This document shows, one piece after another, positions 1-5,172 of a stretch of DNA of 5,172 bases. Made by a program: the position numbers and the translations under genes. Each line of letters begins with the position of its first letter. Positions within the stretch are counted from its first letter, which is position 1. Origin of the DNA: Patulibacter sp041648495 (lineage in GTDB: Bacteria > Actinomycetota > Thermoleophilia > Solirubrobacterales > Solirubrobacteraceae); the NCBI GenBank assembly GCA_041648495.1, contig JBAZOW010000248.1, positions 1 to 5,172 on the forward strand, given 5' to 3'. The notes beneath the pieces were generated by a model, which was given only the letters and a program-made list of their open reading frames with translations, was not told the DNA's origin and searched no databases.

Positions 1-207
1 GAAGAAGTCCGAGTGGTCGATCAACGCCCGCGAGATCACCGGGTGCATGTTCTGCAGCACTCCGGCCCGCTGGGCGAGCAGCAGCCCGCGGGCGTCACCG
101 AACAGCCTCCAGGTCAGCGACTCGGGGCCAAGCGGAAGACCGAGCACTTCGACCTCGTCGCGGTCGAGACCGCGATCGGACGGCGAGGGGGTGGCGTCGA
201 GCGTCAT
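1..207 (-). CDS. MpaB/rubber-oxygenase family (DUF2236) protein, N-terminal part
   Basis: The reverse strand gives 69 codons from an ATG at 207-205, open to the window edge. An in-frame TAG at 219-217 leaves this ATG as the only start. After a short polar leader, residues 27-38 read GPESLTWRLFGD, followed by RGLLLAQRAGVLQNMHP (40-56) and a HSDFF end (65-69). This order is typical of the N-terminus of DUF2236 proteins, the family of fungal MpaB and the latex-clearing protein Lcp, some of which are b-type haem oxygenases. Most actinobacterial members have unknown substrates. The usual length is about 270-400 aa, so most of the protein, including the expected haem-ligand region, lies outside. 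There is no signal peptide in the visible part, suggesting a cytoplasmic protein. It is divergent from the TetR gene with a 60-bp gap. No Shine-Dalgarno sequence precedes the ATG. Family assignment is fairly sure; substrate and oxygenase activity are inference. Confidence 0.8.
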   Translation of the reverse strand, partial: MTLDATPSPSDRGLDRDEVEVLGLPLGPESLTWRLFGDARGLLLAQRAGVLQNMHPVISRALIDHSDFF

Positions 208-218
208 GCCATGACGCT
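200..218. promoter_or_regulatory. Perfect 19-bp palindrome over the oxygenase start, candidate TetR operator
   Basis: The sequence AGCGTCATGCCATGACGCT is a perfect inverted repeat: two 9-bp arms around one central base. It covers the oxygenase start codon (205-207) and most of its -10-like hexamer (214-219), in the gap between that gene and a divergent tetR. TetR dimers typically bind palindromes of about 15-20 bp that overlap promoters of divergent genes, so this is the best operator candidate in the window. Binding here would block oxygenase transcription directly. The palindromy is seen; recognition by the adjacent TetR is inferred. Confidence 0.65.
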
Positions 219-219
219 A
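214..219 (-). promoter_or_regulatory. Candidate -10 element of the oxygenase gene
   Basis: Read on the minus strand this is TAGCGT, which fits the actinobacterial -10 pattern TANNNT. It ends 6 nt before the ATG at 207, so transcription would begin at or next to the A of the start codon, giving a leaderless mRNA. No convincing -35 box is seen 17-19 bp upstream. The hexamer overlaps the outer arm of the 19-bp palindrome. Confidence 0.35.
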
Positions 220-221
220 AC

Positions 222-237
222 GCGAATGATTACTCGC
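222..237. promoter_or_regulatory. Imperfect palindrome in the oxygenase-tetR gap
   Basis: GCGAATGATTACTCGC matches its own reverse complement at 12 of 16 positions, with intact GCGA/TCGC ends. It lies 3 bp beyond the stronger 19-bp palindrome, roughly where a -35 region for tetR would fall. It could be a second, weaker repressor site for autoregulation. It shares little with the first palindrome beyond GC-rich outer bases, so it may belong to another regulator or be chance. Confidence 0.35.
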
Positions 238-252
238 TTTCCACTCGCATTC
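231..252 (+). repeat. Tandem 11-bp direct repeat upstream of tetR
   Basis: TACTCGCTTTC (231-241) is followed directly by CACTCGCATTC (242-252), with 9 of 11 positions identical and both sharing ACTCGC. An 11-bp step places the two copies on nearly the same face of the helix. The repeat lies just upstream of the tetR -10-like hexamer and could be an activator or repressor contact site, or chance in a short low-complexity gap. Confidence 0.35.
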
Positions 253-255
253 TGC

Positions 256-261
256 CATGCT
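256..261 (+). promoter_or_regulatory. Candidate -10 element of tetR
   Basis: CATGCT ends 6 nt before the ATG at 268. It keeps the A at position 2 and T at position 6 of TANNNT but not the first T, so it is weak. The absence of any purine-rich ribosome binding site before 268 and the matching geometry at two other starts in this window favour a leaderless transcript. Confidence 0.25.
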
Positions 262-267
262 CAATAG

Positions 268-969
268 ATGTCGCCCGATCGTCGCCGTGCGCCGCAACAA
301 GAACGCTCCCGTCGCACCGTCGAGCGGATCATCGACGCCGCAGCTCGCGTTCTCGAGCGGGATGGTGACCGCGACGCGACAACCAACCGGATCGCCAAGG
401 AGGCGGGCGTCAGCCCCGGCAGCCTCTACCAGTACTTCGCCGACCGGGACGAGCTGCTGCTCGAGGTCAGCCACCGCTTCGTCGCCCGCTTCGAGGCCGA
501 GCTGCTGCCGGTCCTGCGCGCGGCCACCCGCGACGACCCGCTGACGGCGATCCACCGCGTGCTCAACGCGATCGTCGACGCGCTCGAGAGCCAGGCCCCG
601 CTGCTGCGCGCGCTGGTCGCCCGCCAGTCCGGGACCCGCCAGGAGGAGGTGACGCGGGCGATCCGTGCCCGGGTCACCGACTTCGTCTTCCAGACGCTCG
701 CCGTCCACCGGCCCGACCTGGTCGCCGAGGACCTGGAACGGGTGACCTGGACCTTCGTCGAACTGACCCAGCTGCTGCCGGTCCGCTACGTGCTGGACCG
801 TCCGAACGTCCCCCGCGACGCGTTCGTCGCGGACCTCGTTCGTCTGCTCGCCGTCCACGCGGCCCAGGCCGGGCGCCCGGCCGATCCGGCCACGCCCGCG
901 GTCCCCGCACCGGCCGACGCCGCCCCCGGTCGGGACGACGCCGCTCCCGCTCAGACCGACGTGGCGTAG
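268..969 (+). CDS. TetR/AcrR-family transcriptional regulator
   Basis: This 233-aa protein is a ligand-responsive repressor by family. Residues 11-30 (QERSRRTVERIIDAAARVLE) form helix 1 of the TetR_N domain. Residues 38-63, including TTNRIAKEAGVSPGSLYQYF, carry the helix-turn-helix and the typical S-LYQYF recognition-helix end. Residues 70-200 are largely helical and should form the ligand and dimer domain; I cannot assign a ligand. Residues 201-233 are an Ala/Pro/Asp-rich tail with no expected fold, making the protein somewhat longer than the usual 190-220 aa. The ATG at 268 directly follows an in-frame TAG (265-267), so no earlier start is possible. The gene is divergent from the DUF2236 gene and convergent with the acyl-CoA ligase, overlapping it by 19 bp. 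The palindromes in the divergent gap suggest control of the oxygenase and possibly of itself. A role in lipid metabolism is inferred from neighbours only. Confidence 0.93.
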   Translation: MSPDRRRAPQQERSRRTVERIIDAAARVLERDGDRDATTNRIAKEAGVSPGSLYQYFADRDELLLEVSHRFVARFEAELLPVLRAATRDDPLTAIHRVLNAIVDALESQAPLLRALVARQSGTRQEEVTRAIRARVTDFVFQTLAVHRPDLVAEDLERVTWTFVELTQLLPVRYVLDRPNVPRDAFVADLVRLLAVHAAQAGRPADPATPAVPAPADAAPGRDDAAPAQTDVA

Positions 970-2597
970 AGCGCGTCGATCTCGCCCGCGTAGCGCTGCT
1001 CGATCGGCTTGCGCTTGAGCTTCATCGTCGGCGTCAGCTCCGTCCCGCCGGGAACCCAGTCGTCGCCGAGGATCCGGTACTGCTTGACCTGCTCGACGCG
1101 GGACAGCCGGGCGTTGCCGGCTTCGATCGCCCGCGCGATCTCCGCCCGGACTCCGTCGTCCTCGGCGGCGTCGCCCTCGACGCCCAGCGCGGCCGCGGCG
1201 TCGGGATCGACCACGATCAGCGCGACGTTGTAGGGCCGAGCGTCGCCGACCACGACGATCTGCCCGATCAGCGGACTCGCCGACTTGATCGTCGCCTCGA
1301 TGTTCGCCGGCGACATGTTCTTGCCGGACGAGCTGATCATCAGCTCCTTCTTGCGGTCGAGGATCCAGACGTAGCCGTCGTCGTCGATCCGCCCGACGTC
1401 GCCGGTGCGGTAGAAGCCGTCCTCGGTGAAGGCCTCCGCGGTCGCCTCCGGCAGGTTGCGGTAGCCGCGCATCAGCACATCCCCGCGCAGCAGGATCTCG
1501 CCGTCGTCGGCGACCCGCAGCTCGATCCCCGGTAGCGCCGGGCCGGTCGATCCGATCCGCACCGCGTCCGTGGGGTTGAGCGTCGCCGCCGCACAGCTCT
1601 CCGACATCCCCCAGATCTCGGCCAGCGGGATCCCGATCCCGTGGAAGAACTCGATCACCTCGGGCGCGCAGGGCGCCGCGCCGACGTTCGTGGTCCGGGC
1701 CTGGTCGAGTCCGAGCGCGGCCCGCACGCCGGCGTGGGTCTTCGGGTCCTTCCGCGCCGCCTCCGGCAACGCGGACAGCGCGCGCTCCGCTCCCGCCTTG
1801 AGCTTCTCCCAGACCCGCGGCACCGCGAAGAACATCGTCGGCCGCACCTGCTGCAGCGCCTCGCCGATCCGCCGCGGGTCGGGACAGGTCGTGACCTGTG
1901 ATCGGAACTGCACCGCCATGTAATAGGACACGTCGCGCTCGGCGATGTGCGCCATCGGCAACCAGCAGATCACGCGACCCCCCGGCTCCTGCTGTGCGAC
2001 CTCGCCGATCGTCCGGGCCGCGGTGAGCAGGGCGCGGTGCGTCAGCTCGACCCCCTTCGACGGCCCGGTGGTCCCGGACGTGTAGATCACCGTCAGCAGG
2101 TCCTCGGGGTCGGCCGCGGCCACCGCCGCGTCCAGATCGACCGGATCGTGCGCCCGCAGCGCGTCGAGCGTCGTCCCGCCCGCCGGAGGATCGGTCCCGA
2201 TCACGACCAGCGTGAACGGCTCGTCGACCAGGTCGCGCGCGGCGATCGCCGCCGGGAGGAACGGGGCTTCGCAGACCAGCACCTTCAGCCGTGAGTCGCG
2301 GGCGACGTGCGCGATCTGCTCGGGAGAAGACGTTGCGTAGATCGACATCGGCACCGCGCGCAGGAGTACCGCTCCGAAGTCCGCGCCGTAAAACTCGGGG
2401 CGGTTGGTCATCAGCAGCCCGACGCTGTCCCCCGCGTCGACGCCGAGCGACCGGTATCCCGCCGCTATCCGCCGAGCGTCGTCCGCGAACCGGCTCCAGG
2501 TCCACGTCTCGTCGCCGTCCAGGGCGCGCAGGAAGACGTCATCGGGGCGCTCCGCCACGACCTCGGCAACCAACTCGGTGAATGTCGATCCGCTCAT
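951..2597 (-). CDS. Long-chain fatty-acid--CoA ligase (AMP-forming, FadD/ACSL type)
   Basis: This 548-aa member of the adenylate-forming superfamily is expected to activate fatty acids with ATP to acyl-AMP and then to acyl-CoA, in the cytosol or at the membrane face. The P-loop signature YTSGTTGPSKG is at 172-182, LPMAHIAER at 213-221, the GAAPCAPEV segment at 306-314, and EIWGMSESC at 327-335 (the aromatic-G-x-S/T-E motif). YRTGD at 396-400 includes the ribose-binding Asp. DRKKELMISSSGKNMSP at 414-430 is the hinge region, and LTPTMKLKRKPIE at 521-533 holds the C-terminal catalytic Lys region. All core motifs are intact. The order and the LTPTMKLKR ending resemble ACSL/ACSBG and actinobacterial FadD15-like enzymes. 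ATG 2597 is chosen because the protein begins as the family does (MSGSTFTELVAEVVAERPDDVFL); the frame stays open to 2864, but that extension is basic and Ser/Arg-rich, with no family resemblance. Only a weak purine-rich stretch precedes the start. It is convergent with tetR and divergent from hrpA. Chain-length specificity cannot be read from the sequence. Confidence 0.93.
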   Translation of the reverse strand: MSGSTFTELVAEVVAERPDDVFLRALDGDETWTWSRFADDARRIAAGYRSLGVDAGDSVGLLMTNRPEFYGADFGAVLLRAVPMSIYATSSPEQIAHVARDSRLKVLVCEAPFLPAAIAARDLVDEPFTLVVIGTDPPAGGTTLDALRAHDPVDLDAAVAAADPEDLLTVIYTSGTTGPSKGVELTHRALLTAARTIGEVAQQEPGGRVICWLPMAHIAERDVSYYMAVQFRSQVTTCPDPRRIGEALQQVRPTMFFAVPRVWEKLKAGAERALSALPEAARKDPKTHAGVRAALGLDQARTTNVGAAPCAPEVIEFFHGIGIPLAEIWGMSESCAAATLNPTDAVRIGSTGPALPGIELRVADDGEILLRGDVLMRGYRNLPEATAEAFTEDGFYRTGDVGRIDDDGYVWILDRKKELMISSSGKNMSPANIEATIKSASPLIGQIVVVGDARPYNVALIVVDPDAAAALGVEGDAAEDDGVRAEIARAIEAGNARLSRVEQVKQYRILGDDWVPGGTELTPTMKLKRKPIEQRYAGEIDALYATSV

Positions 2598-2617
2598 GCC
2601 CCATGCTCGCCGTTGCC

Positions 2618-2656
2618 CCGTCCGCTCACCACCGGATGATTCCCACCCGCGGACGG
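2618..2656. repeat. Inverted repeat with 8-bp arms upstream of the acyl-CoA ligase
   Basis: CCGTCCGC (2618-2625) and GCGGACGG (2649-2656) are exact reverse complements separated by 23 bp. The pair lies 20-60 bp upstream of the ligase start. It could be a hairpin in the ligase 5' leader or a spaced binding site. With arms this GC-rich in a GC-rich genome, chance is a real possibility. Confidence 0.3.
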
Positions 2657-2661
2657 CCGGA

Positions 2662-2680
2662 ACTGTGGAAGGTCCACAGT
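2662..2680. promoter_or_regulatory. Perfect 19-bp inverted repeat between ligase and hrpA, candidate operator
   Basis: ACTGTGGAAGGTCCACAGT has perfect 8-bp arms (ACTGTGGA / TCCACAGT) around a 3-bp centre. It is 65 bp upstream of the ligase start and 65 bp upstream of the chosen hrpA start, so it could act on either gene. The form is typical of a dimeric repressor site. Its sequence does not resemble the palindrome at 200-218, so the local TetR is not an obvious ligand. There is no T-run after it on either strand, which argues against a terminator, and divergent genes would not need one here. Confidence 0.5.
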
Positions 2681-2732
2681 CACGATCGATGGCGCTTCCG
2701 CAGCGAGCGGCGACCGCGACGCGCACGGGCCG

Positions 2733-2738
2733 TATCCT
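2733..2738 (+). promoter_or_regulatory. Candidate -10 element of hrpA
   Basis: TATCCT matches TANNNT and ends 7 nt before the GTG at 2746, which would place the transcription start at or next to that GTG. It stands out as AT-richer sequence in a GC-rich stretch. No clear -35 hexamer is visible. There is no Shine-Dalgarno sequence in the TCCCTCA between it and the GTG, consistent with a leaderless mRNA. Confidence 0.45.
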
Positions 2739-2745
2739 TCCCTCA

Positions 2746-5172
2746 GTGCCTGCGGAGTCCGTGTCACCCGATCCGGCCGTCGCAGGCGACGAGCTGCCGG
2801 TCAAGGCGCTCCGCCGCCGGCTCGCCGAGCTGCGGCTGCGCGACGAGCACCGTCTGGAGCGCAAGCTCGACCGGCTCCGCCACCAGCGCGATCCCCAGGT
2901 CCGCAGCCGGGATCTGACCCGCCTGGTCGAGGAGATCGAGCGCGCCGAGGCGGTCGTCGCCCGTCGGCGCGCGGCGGTCCCGACGGTCAGCTACCCCGAG
3001 CAGCTGCCGGTCTCGGCCCGCCGCGACGACCTGCTCGCCGCGATCCGCGACCACCAGGTGGTCGTCGTCGCCGGTGAGACCGGATCGGGCAAGACGACCC
3101 AGCTGCCGAAGATCTGCCTCGAGCTCGGGCGCGGGATCCGCGGCCAGATCGCCCACACGCAGCCGCGGCGGATCGCCGCGCGGACCGTCGCCGAGCGGAT
3201 CGCCGACGAGCTGAGCGTCGACCTGGGCGACGCGATCGGCTACTCGGTCCGGTTCAACGACCACTCCGGCGACGACACCCTGGTCCGGCTGATGACCGAC
3301 GGCCTGCTGCTCGCCGAGCTGCAGCGCGATCGGCTGCTGCGGCGCTACGACACGATCATCATCGACGAGGCGCACGAGCGGTCGCTGAACATCGACTTCC
3401 TGCTCGGGCAGCTCCAGCAGATCCTGCCGCGGCGGCCCGACCTGAAGCTGATCATCACCTCGGCGACGATCGATCCCGAGCGGTTCGCGACCCACTTCGC
3501 CGACCGGAACGGCGATCCGGCGCCGATCATCGAGGTCTCCGGCCGGACCTTCCCCGTCGAGGTCCGCTACCGCCCCGTGGTCGACCCGGACGATCCCGAC
3601 GCCGATCAGGATCGCGATCAGACCGACGCGATCATCGACGCGGTCGACGAGCTGGCCCGCGAGGCCGAGGGCGACGTGCTGGTCTTCCTCAGCGGCGAGC
3701 GCGAGATCCGCGACACCGCCGAGGCACTCAACGGGCGGTTCGGAGGTGGCGGCAAGGGTCGCGGAGCGCGCAGCCTGCAGATCCTGCCGCTCTACGCCCG
3801 GCTGTCGACGACCGAGCAGCAGAAGGTCTTCCGGCGCAGCTCGGGCGATACGTCCCGTCGCGTGGTCCTCGCGACCAACGTCGCCGAGACCTCGCTGACC
3901 GTTCCCGGAATCAAGTACGTGATCGACCCGGGCAACGCCCGGATCAGCCGCTACAGCTCGCGACTCAAGGTCCAGCGGCTGCCGATCGAGCGGGTCTCGC
4001 AGGCGTCGGCCAACCAGCGCAAGGGCCGCTGCGGACGAACGTCGGACGGCATCTGCATCCGGCTCTACTCGGAGGACGACTTCGAGCAGCGCGACGAGTA
4101 CACCGATCCCGAGATCCTGCGGACCAACCTGGCGTCGGTGATCCTGCAGATGGCCTCGCTCAGCCTGGGCGAGGTCGCGGAGTTCCCGTTCCTCGATCCG
4201 CCCGACAGCGCGCAGATCCGCGACGGCGTGATGCTGCTGCACGAGCTGGGCGCACTCAACCCCGAGGCGGAGGATCCGAAGAAGCGCCTGACCCCGCTCG
4301 GCCGCAAGCTCGCCCAGCTGCCGATCGACCCGCGGATGGGCCGGATGGTGCTCGAGGCCGACCGGCTCGGGGTGACCGAGGAGGTCGTGGTGATCGCCGC
4401 CGCGCTCTCGATCCAGGATCCGCGCGAGCGACCCACCGACAAGCAGGAAGCCGCGACCCAGTCGCACGTCCGGTTCAAGCACGAGCAGTCGGACTTCCTC
4501 GGCTTCCTCAACCTGTGGGAGTACCTCGGCCGCCAGCAGCGCGACCTGTCGGGCAGCCAGTTCCGCAAGACCTGCAAGCAGGAGTACCTGCACTACCTGC
4601 GGATCCGCGAGTGGCAGGACCTGGTCGCCCAGCTGCGGCAGGCCGCCAAGCAGGTCGGGATCACCGTGCCGCGGACCCACGGCCGCGGCACGTCCGCGCC
4701 CGAGACCGAGGAGACGGCCGACGTCCCCCGCGCCGAGCAGCAGATCCACGTCGCGCTGCTGTCCGGGTTGCTGTCGCATCTGGGGCTGAAGGACGAGACC
4801 CAGAAGAAGGACCAGCGCGGGCGCGACAAGCAGAAGGGCGGCGGGGGTGGGCGGGATCGGGGTCGGTCCGAGTACCTCGGCGCCCGCGGAGGACGGTTCC
4901 AGATCTTCCCCGGCTCGACCCTGGTCAAGAAGCAACCGACCTGGGTGATGGTCGCCGAGCTGGTCGAGACGACCCGGTTGTGGGGTCGGACCGCCGCGCA
5001 GATCCAGCCCGAGTGGGTGGAGCCGCTGGCCGAGCACCTGCTCAAGCGGACCTACGCCGAGCCGCGCTGGAGCCGCAAGCGCGCGTCGGTGATCGCCAAC
5101 GAGCGCGCCACGCTCTACGGCCTGCCGATCGTCGCCGGGCGGACCGTCCAGTACGGCAAGCTCGACCCGATC
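2746..5172 (+). CDS. hrpA: HrpA-type DEAH-box ATP-dependent RNA helicase, N-terminal 809 codons
   Basis: The frame is open from the GTG at 2746 through the window end. An N-terminal helical region (about 17-75) precedes the motor. Motif I GETGSGKT is at 110-117, TDG at 184-186, DEAH at 207-210, SAT at 239-241, VFLSGERE at 313-320, TNVAETSLT at 377-385 and motif VI QRKGRCGRT at 424-432. The HA2/ratchet region follows (about 490-580, with LTPLGRKLAQLPIDPRMGR), and then the OB-fold start (about 717-809, with VMVAELVETTRLWGR). These match remembered E. coli HrpA closely, including the QRKGRCGR variant. Full HrpA is about 1300 aa, so about 500 residues, including DUF3418, lie beyond the edge. HrpA unwinds RNA and in E. 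coli is linked to mRNA processing and to rescue of stalled ribosomes. Oddities are a Gly-rich insert near 333-341 and a Gly/Arg/Lys-rich one at 686-708. Alternative starts are ATG 2689, which adds 19 unconserved residues, and GTG 2761. I favour 2746 for its promoter geometry. Confidence 0.95.
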   Translation, partial: MPAESVSPDPAVAGDELPVKALRRRLAELRLRDEHRLERKLDRLRHQRDPQVRSRDLTRLVEEIERAEAVVARRRAAVPTVSYPEQLPVSARRDDLLAAIRDHQVVVVAGETGSGKTTQLPKICLELGRGIRGQIAHTQPRRIAARTVAERIADELSVDLGDAIGYSVRFNDHSGDDTLVRLMTDGLLLAELQRDRLLRRYDTIIIDEAHERSLNIDFLLGQLQQILPRRPDLKLIITSATIDPERFATHFADRNGDPAPIIEVSGRTFPVEVRYRPVVDPDDPDADQDRDQTDAIIDAVDELAREAEGDVLVFLSGEREIRDTAEALNGRFGGGGKGRGARSLQILPLYARLSTTEQQKVFRRSSGDTSRRVVLATNVAETSLTVPGIKYVIDPGNARISRYSSRLKVQRLPIERVSQASANQRKGRCGRTSDGICIRLYSEDDFEQRDEYTDPEILRTNLASVILQMASLSLGEVAEFPFLDPPDSAQIRDGVMLLHELGALNPEAEDPKKRLTPLGRKLAQLPIDPRMGRMVLEADRLGVTEEVVVIAAALSIQDPRERPTDKQEAATQSHVRFKHEQSDFLGFLNLWEYLGRQQRDLSGSQFRKTCKQEYLHYLRIREWQDLVAQLRQAAKQVGITVPRTHGRGTSAPETEETADVPRAEQQIHVALLSGLLSHLGLKDETQKKDQRGRDKQKGGGGGRDRGRSEYLGARGGRFQIFPGSTLVKKQPTWVMVAELVETTRLWGRTAAQIQPEWVEPLAEHLLKRTYAEPRWSRKRASVIANERATLYGLPIVAGRTVQYGKLDPI

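Noticed and set aside
13..267. Plus-strand 84-codon open frame opposite the oxygenase gene
   Set aside because: It is antisense to a recognisable DUF2236 N-terminus, and its low-complexity Arg/Gln/Gly/His-rich translation has no motif.
926..935. Small GC hairpin (CCCGGTCGGG) near the tetR 3' end as a terminator
   Set aside because: The 4-bp stem with a 2-base loop lies inside the tetR coding region and is not followed by a T-run on either strand; such stems are abundant in GC-rich DNA.
217..2505. Long open frame (762 codons) on the minus strand across tetR and the ligase region
   Set aside because: Its translation is Arg/Gly/Asp/Ala-rich with no motif. It lies in another frame of the ligase strand and antisense to tetR, both of which have clear family signatures.
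2598..2864. Upstream extension of the ligase frame
   Set aside because: The added residues are basic and Ser/Arg-rich, unlike any adenylate-forming N-terminus, and the extension would overlap the hrpA start on the opposite strand. ATG 2597 begins where family similarity begins.
2764..5037. Long open frame (757 codons) on the minus strand opposite hrpA
   Set aside because: It is a shadow of hrpA: its Leu/Asp/Arg/Gln/Val-biased translation shows no domain, while the plus strand carries every DEAH helicase motif in order. GC-rich coding DNA commonly leaves such antisense frames open.
1..5172. CRISPR array, insertion sequence, attachment site, tRNA/rRNA or phage-defence genes
   Set aside because: I found no regularly spaced repeats, transposase or integrase motifs, target-site duplications, cloverleaf-like segments or defence domains. 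Although defence systems can include helicases, this one matches housekeeping HrpA end to end in the visible part.

Overview
The window is about 70% GC by eye, has almost no AT-rich sequence outside one short gap, and uses strongly GC-biased third codon positions. Together with an MpaB/Lcp-type (DUF2236) oxygenase, a TetR regulator and an actinobacterial-style long-chain acyl-CoA ligase, this points to an actinobacterium (Actinomycetota). A Thermoleophilia/Solirubrobacterales-like source is possible, but that is an impression only. Both ends cut through genes.

Layout. (1) Positions 1-207, minus strand: the first 69 codons of a DUF2236 (MpaB/rubber-oxygenase family) protein, running off the left edge. 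(2) Positions 208-267: a 60-bp divergent promoter gap, clearly poorer in GC (about 50%) than its surroundings. It holds the outer arm of a perfect 19-bp palindrome that spans the oxygenase start codon, plus a weaker palindrome and a tandem 11-bp repeat. (3) Positions 268-969, plus strand: a TetR-family repressor. (4) Positions 951-2597, minus strand: a long-chain fatty-acyl-CoA synthetase (FadD/ACSL type), which meets the regulator tail to tail with a 19-bp coding overlap. (5) Positions 2598-2745: a second divergent intergenic region with another perfect 19-bp inverted repeat of unrelated sequence. (6) Positions 2746-5172, plus strand: the first 809 codons of a bacterial HrpA-type DEAH-box RNA helicase, running off the right edge without a stop.

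How the genes may work together. The TetR gene and the oxygenase gene share one promoter gap, and a strong palindrome sits on the oxygenase -10/start region. The simplest reading is that TetR represses the oxygenase and perhaps itself. The acyl-CoA ligase next door suggests a lipid or hydrophobic-substrate theme, but it has its own upstream palindrome of a different sequence, so shared control is not shown. HrpA is probably an unrelated housekeeping neighbour. Three of the four starts (oxygenase, tetR, hrpA) lack a Shine-Dalgarno sequence and have a -10-like hexamer 6-7 nt before the start codon, which fits leaderless mRNAs. I see no mobile element, CRISPR array, tRNA/rRNA or clearly novel multi-gene system. 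The best leads are the operator-like palindromes and the probable leaderless starts.
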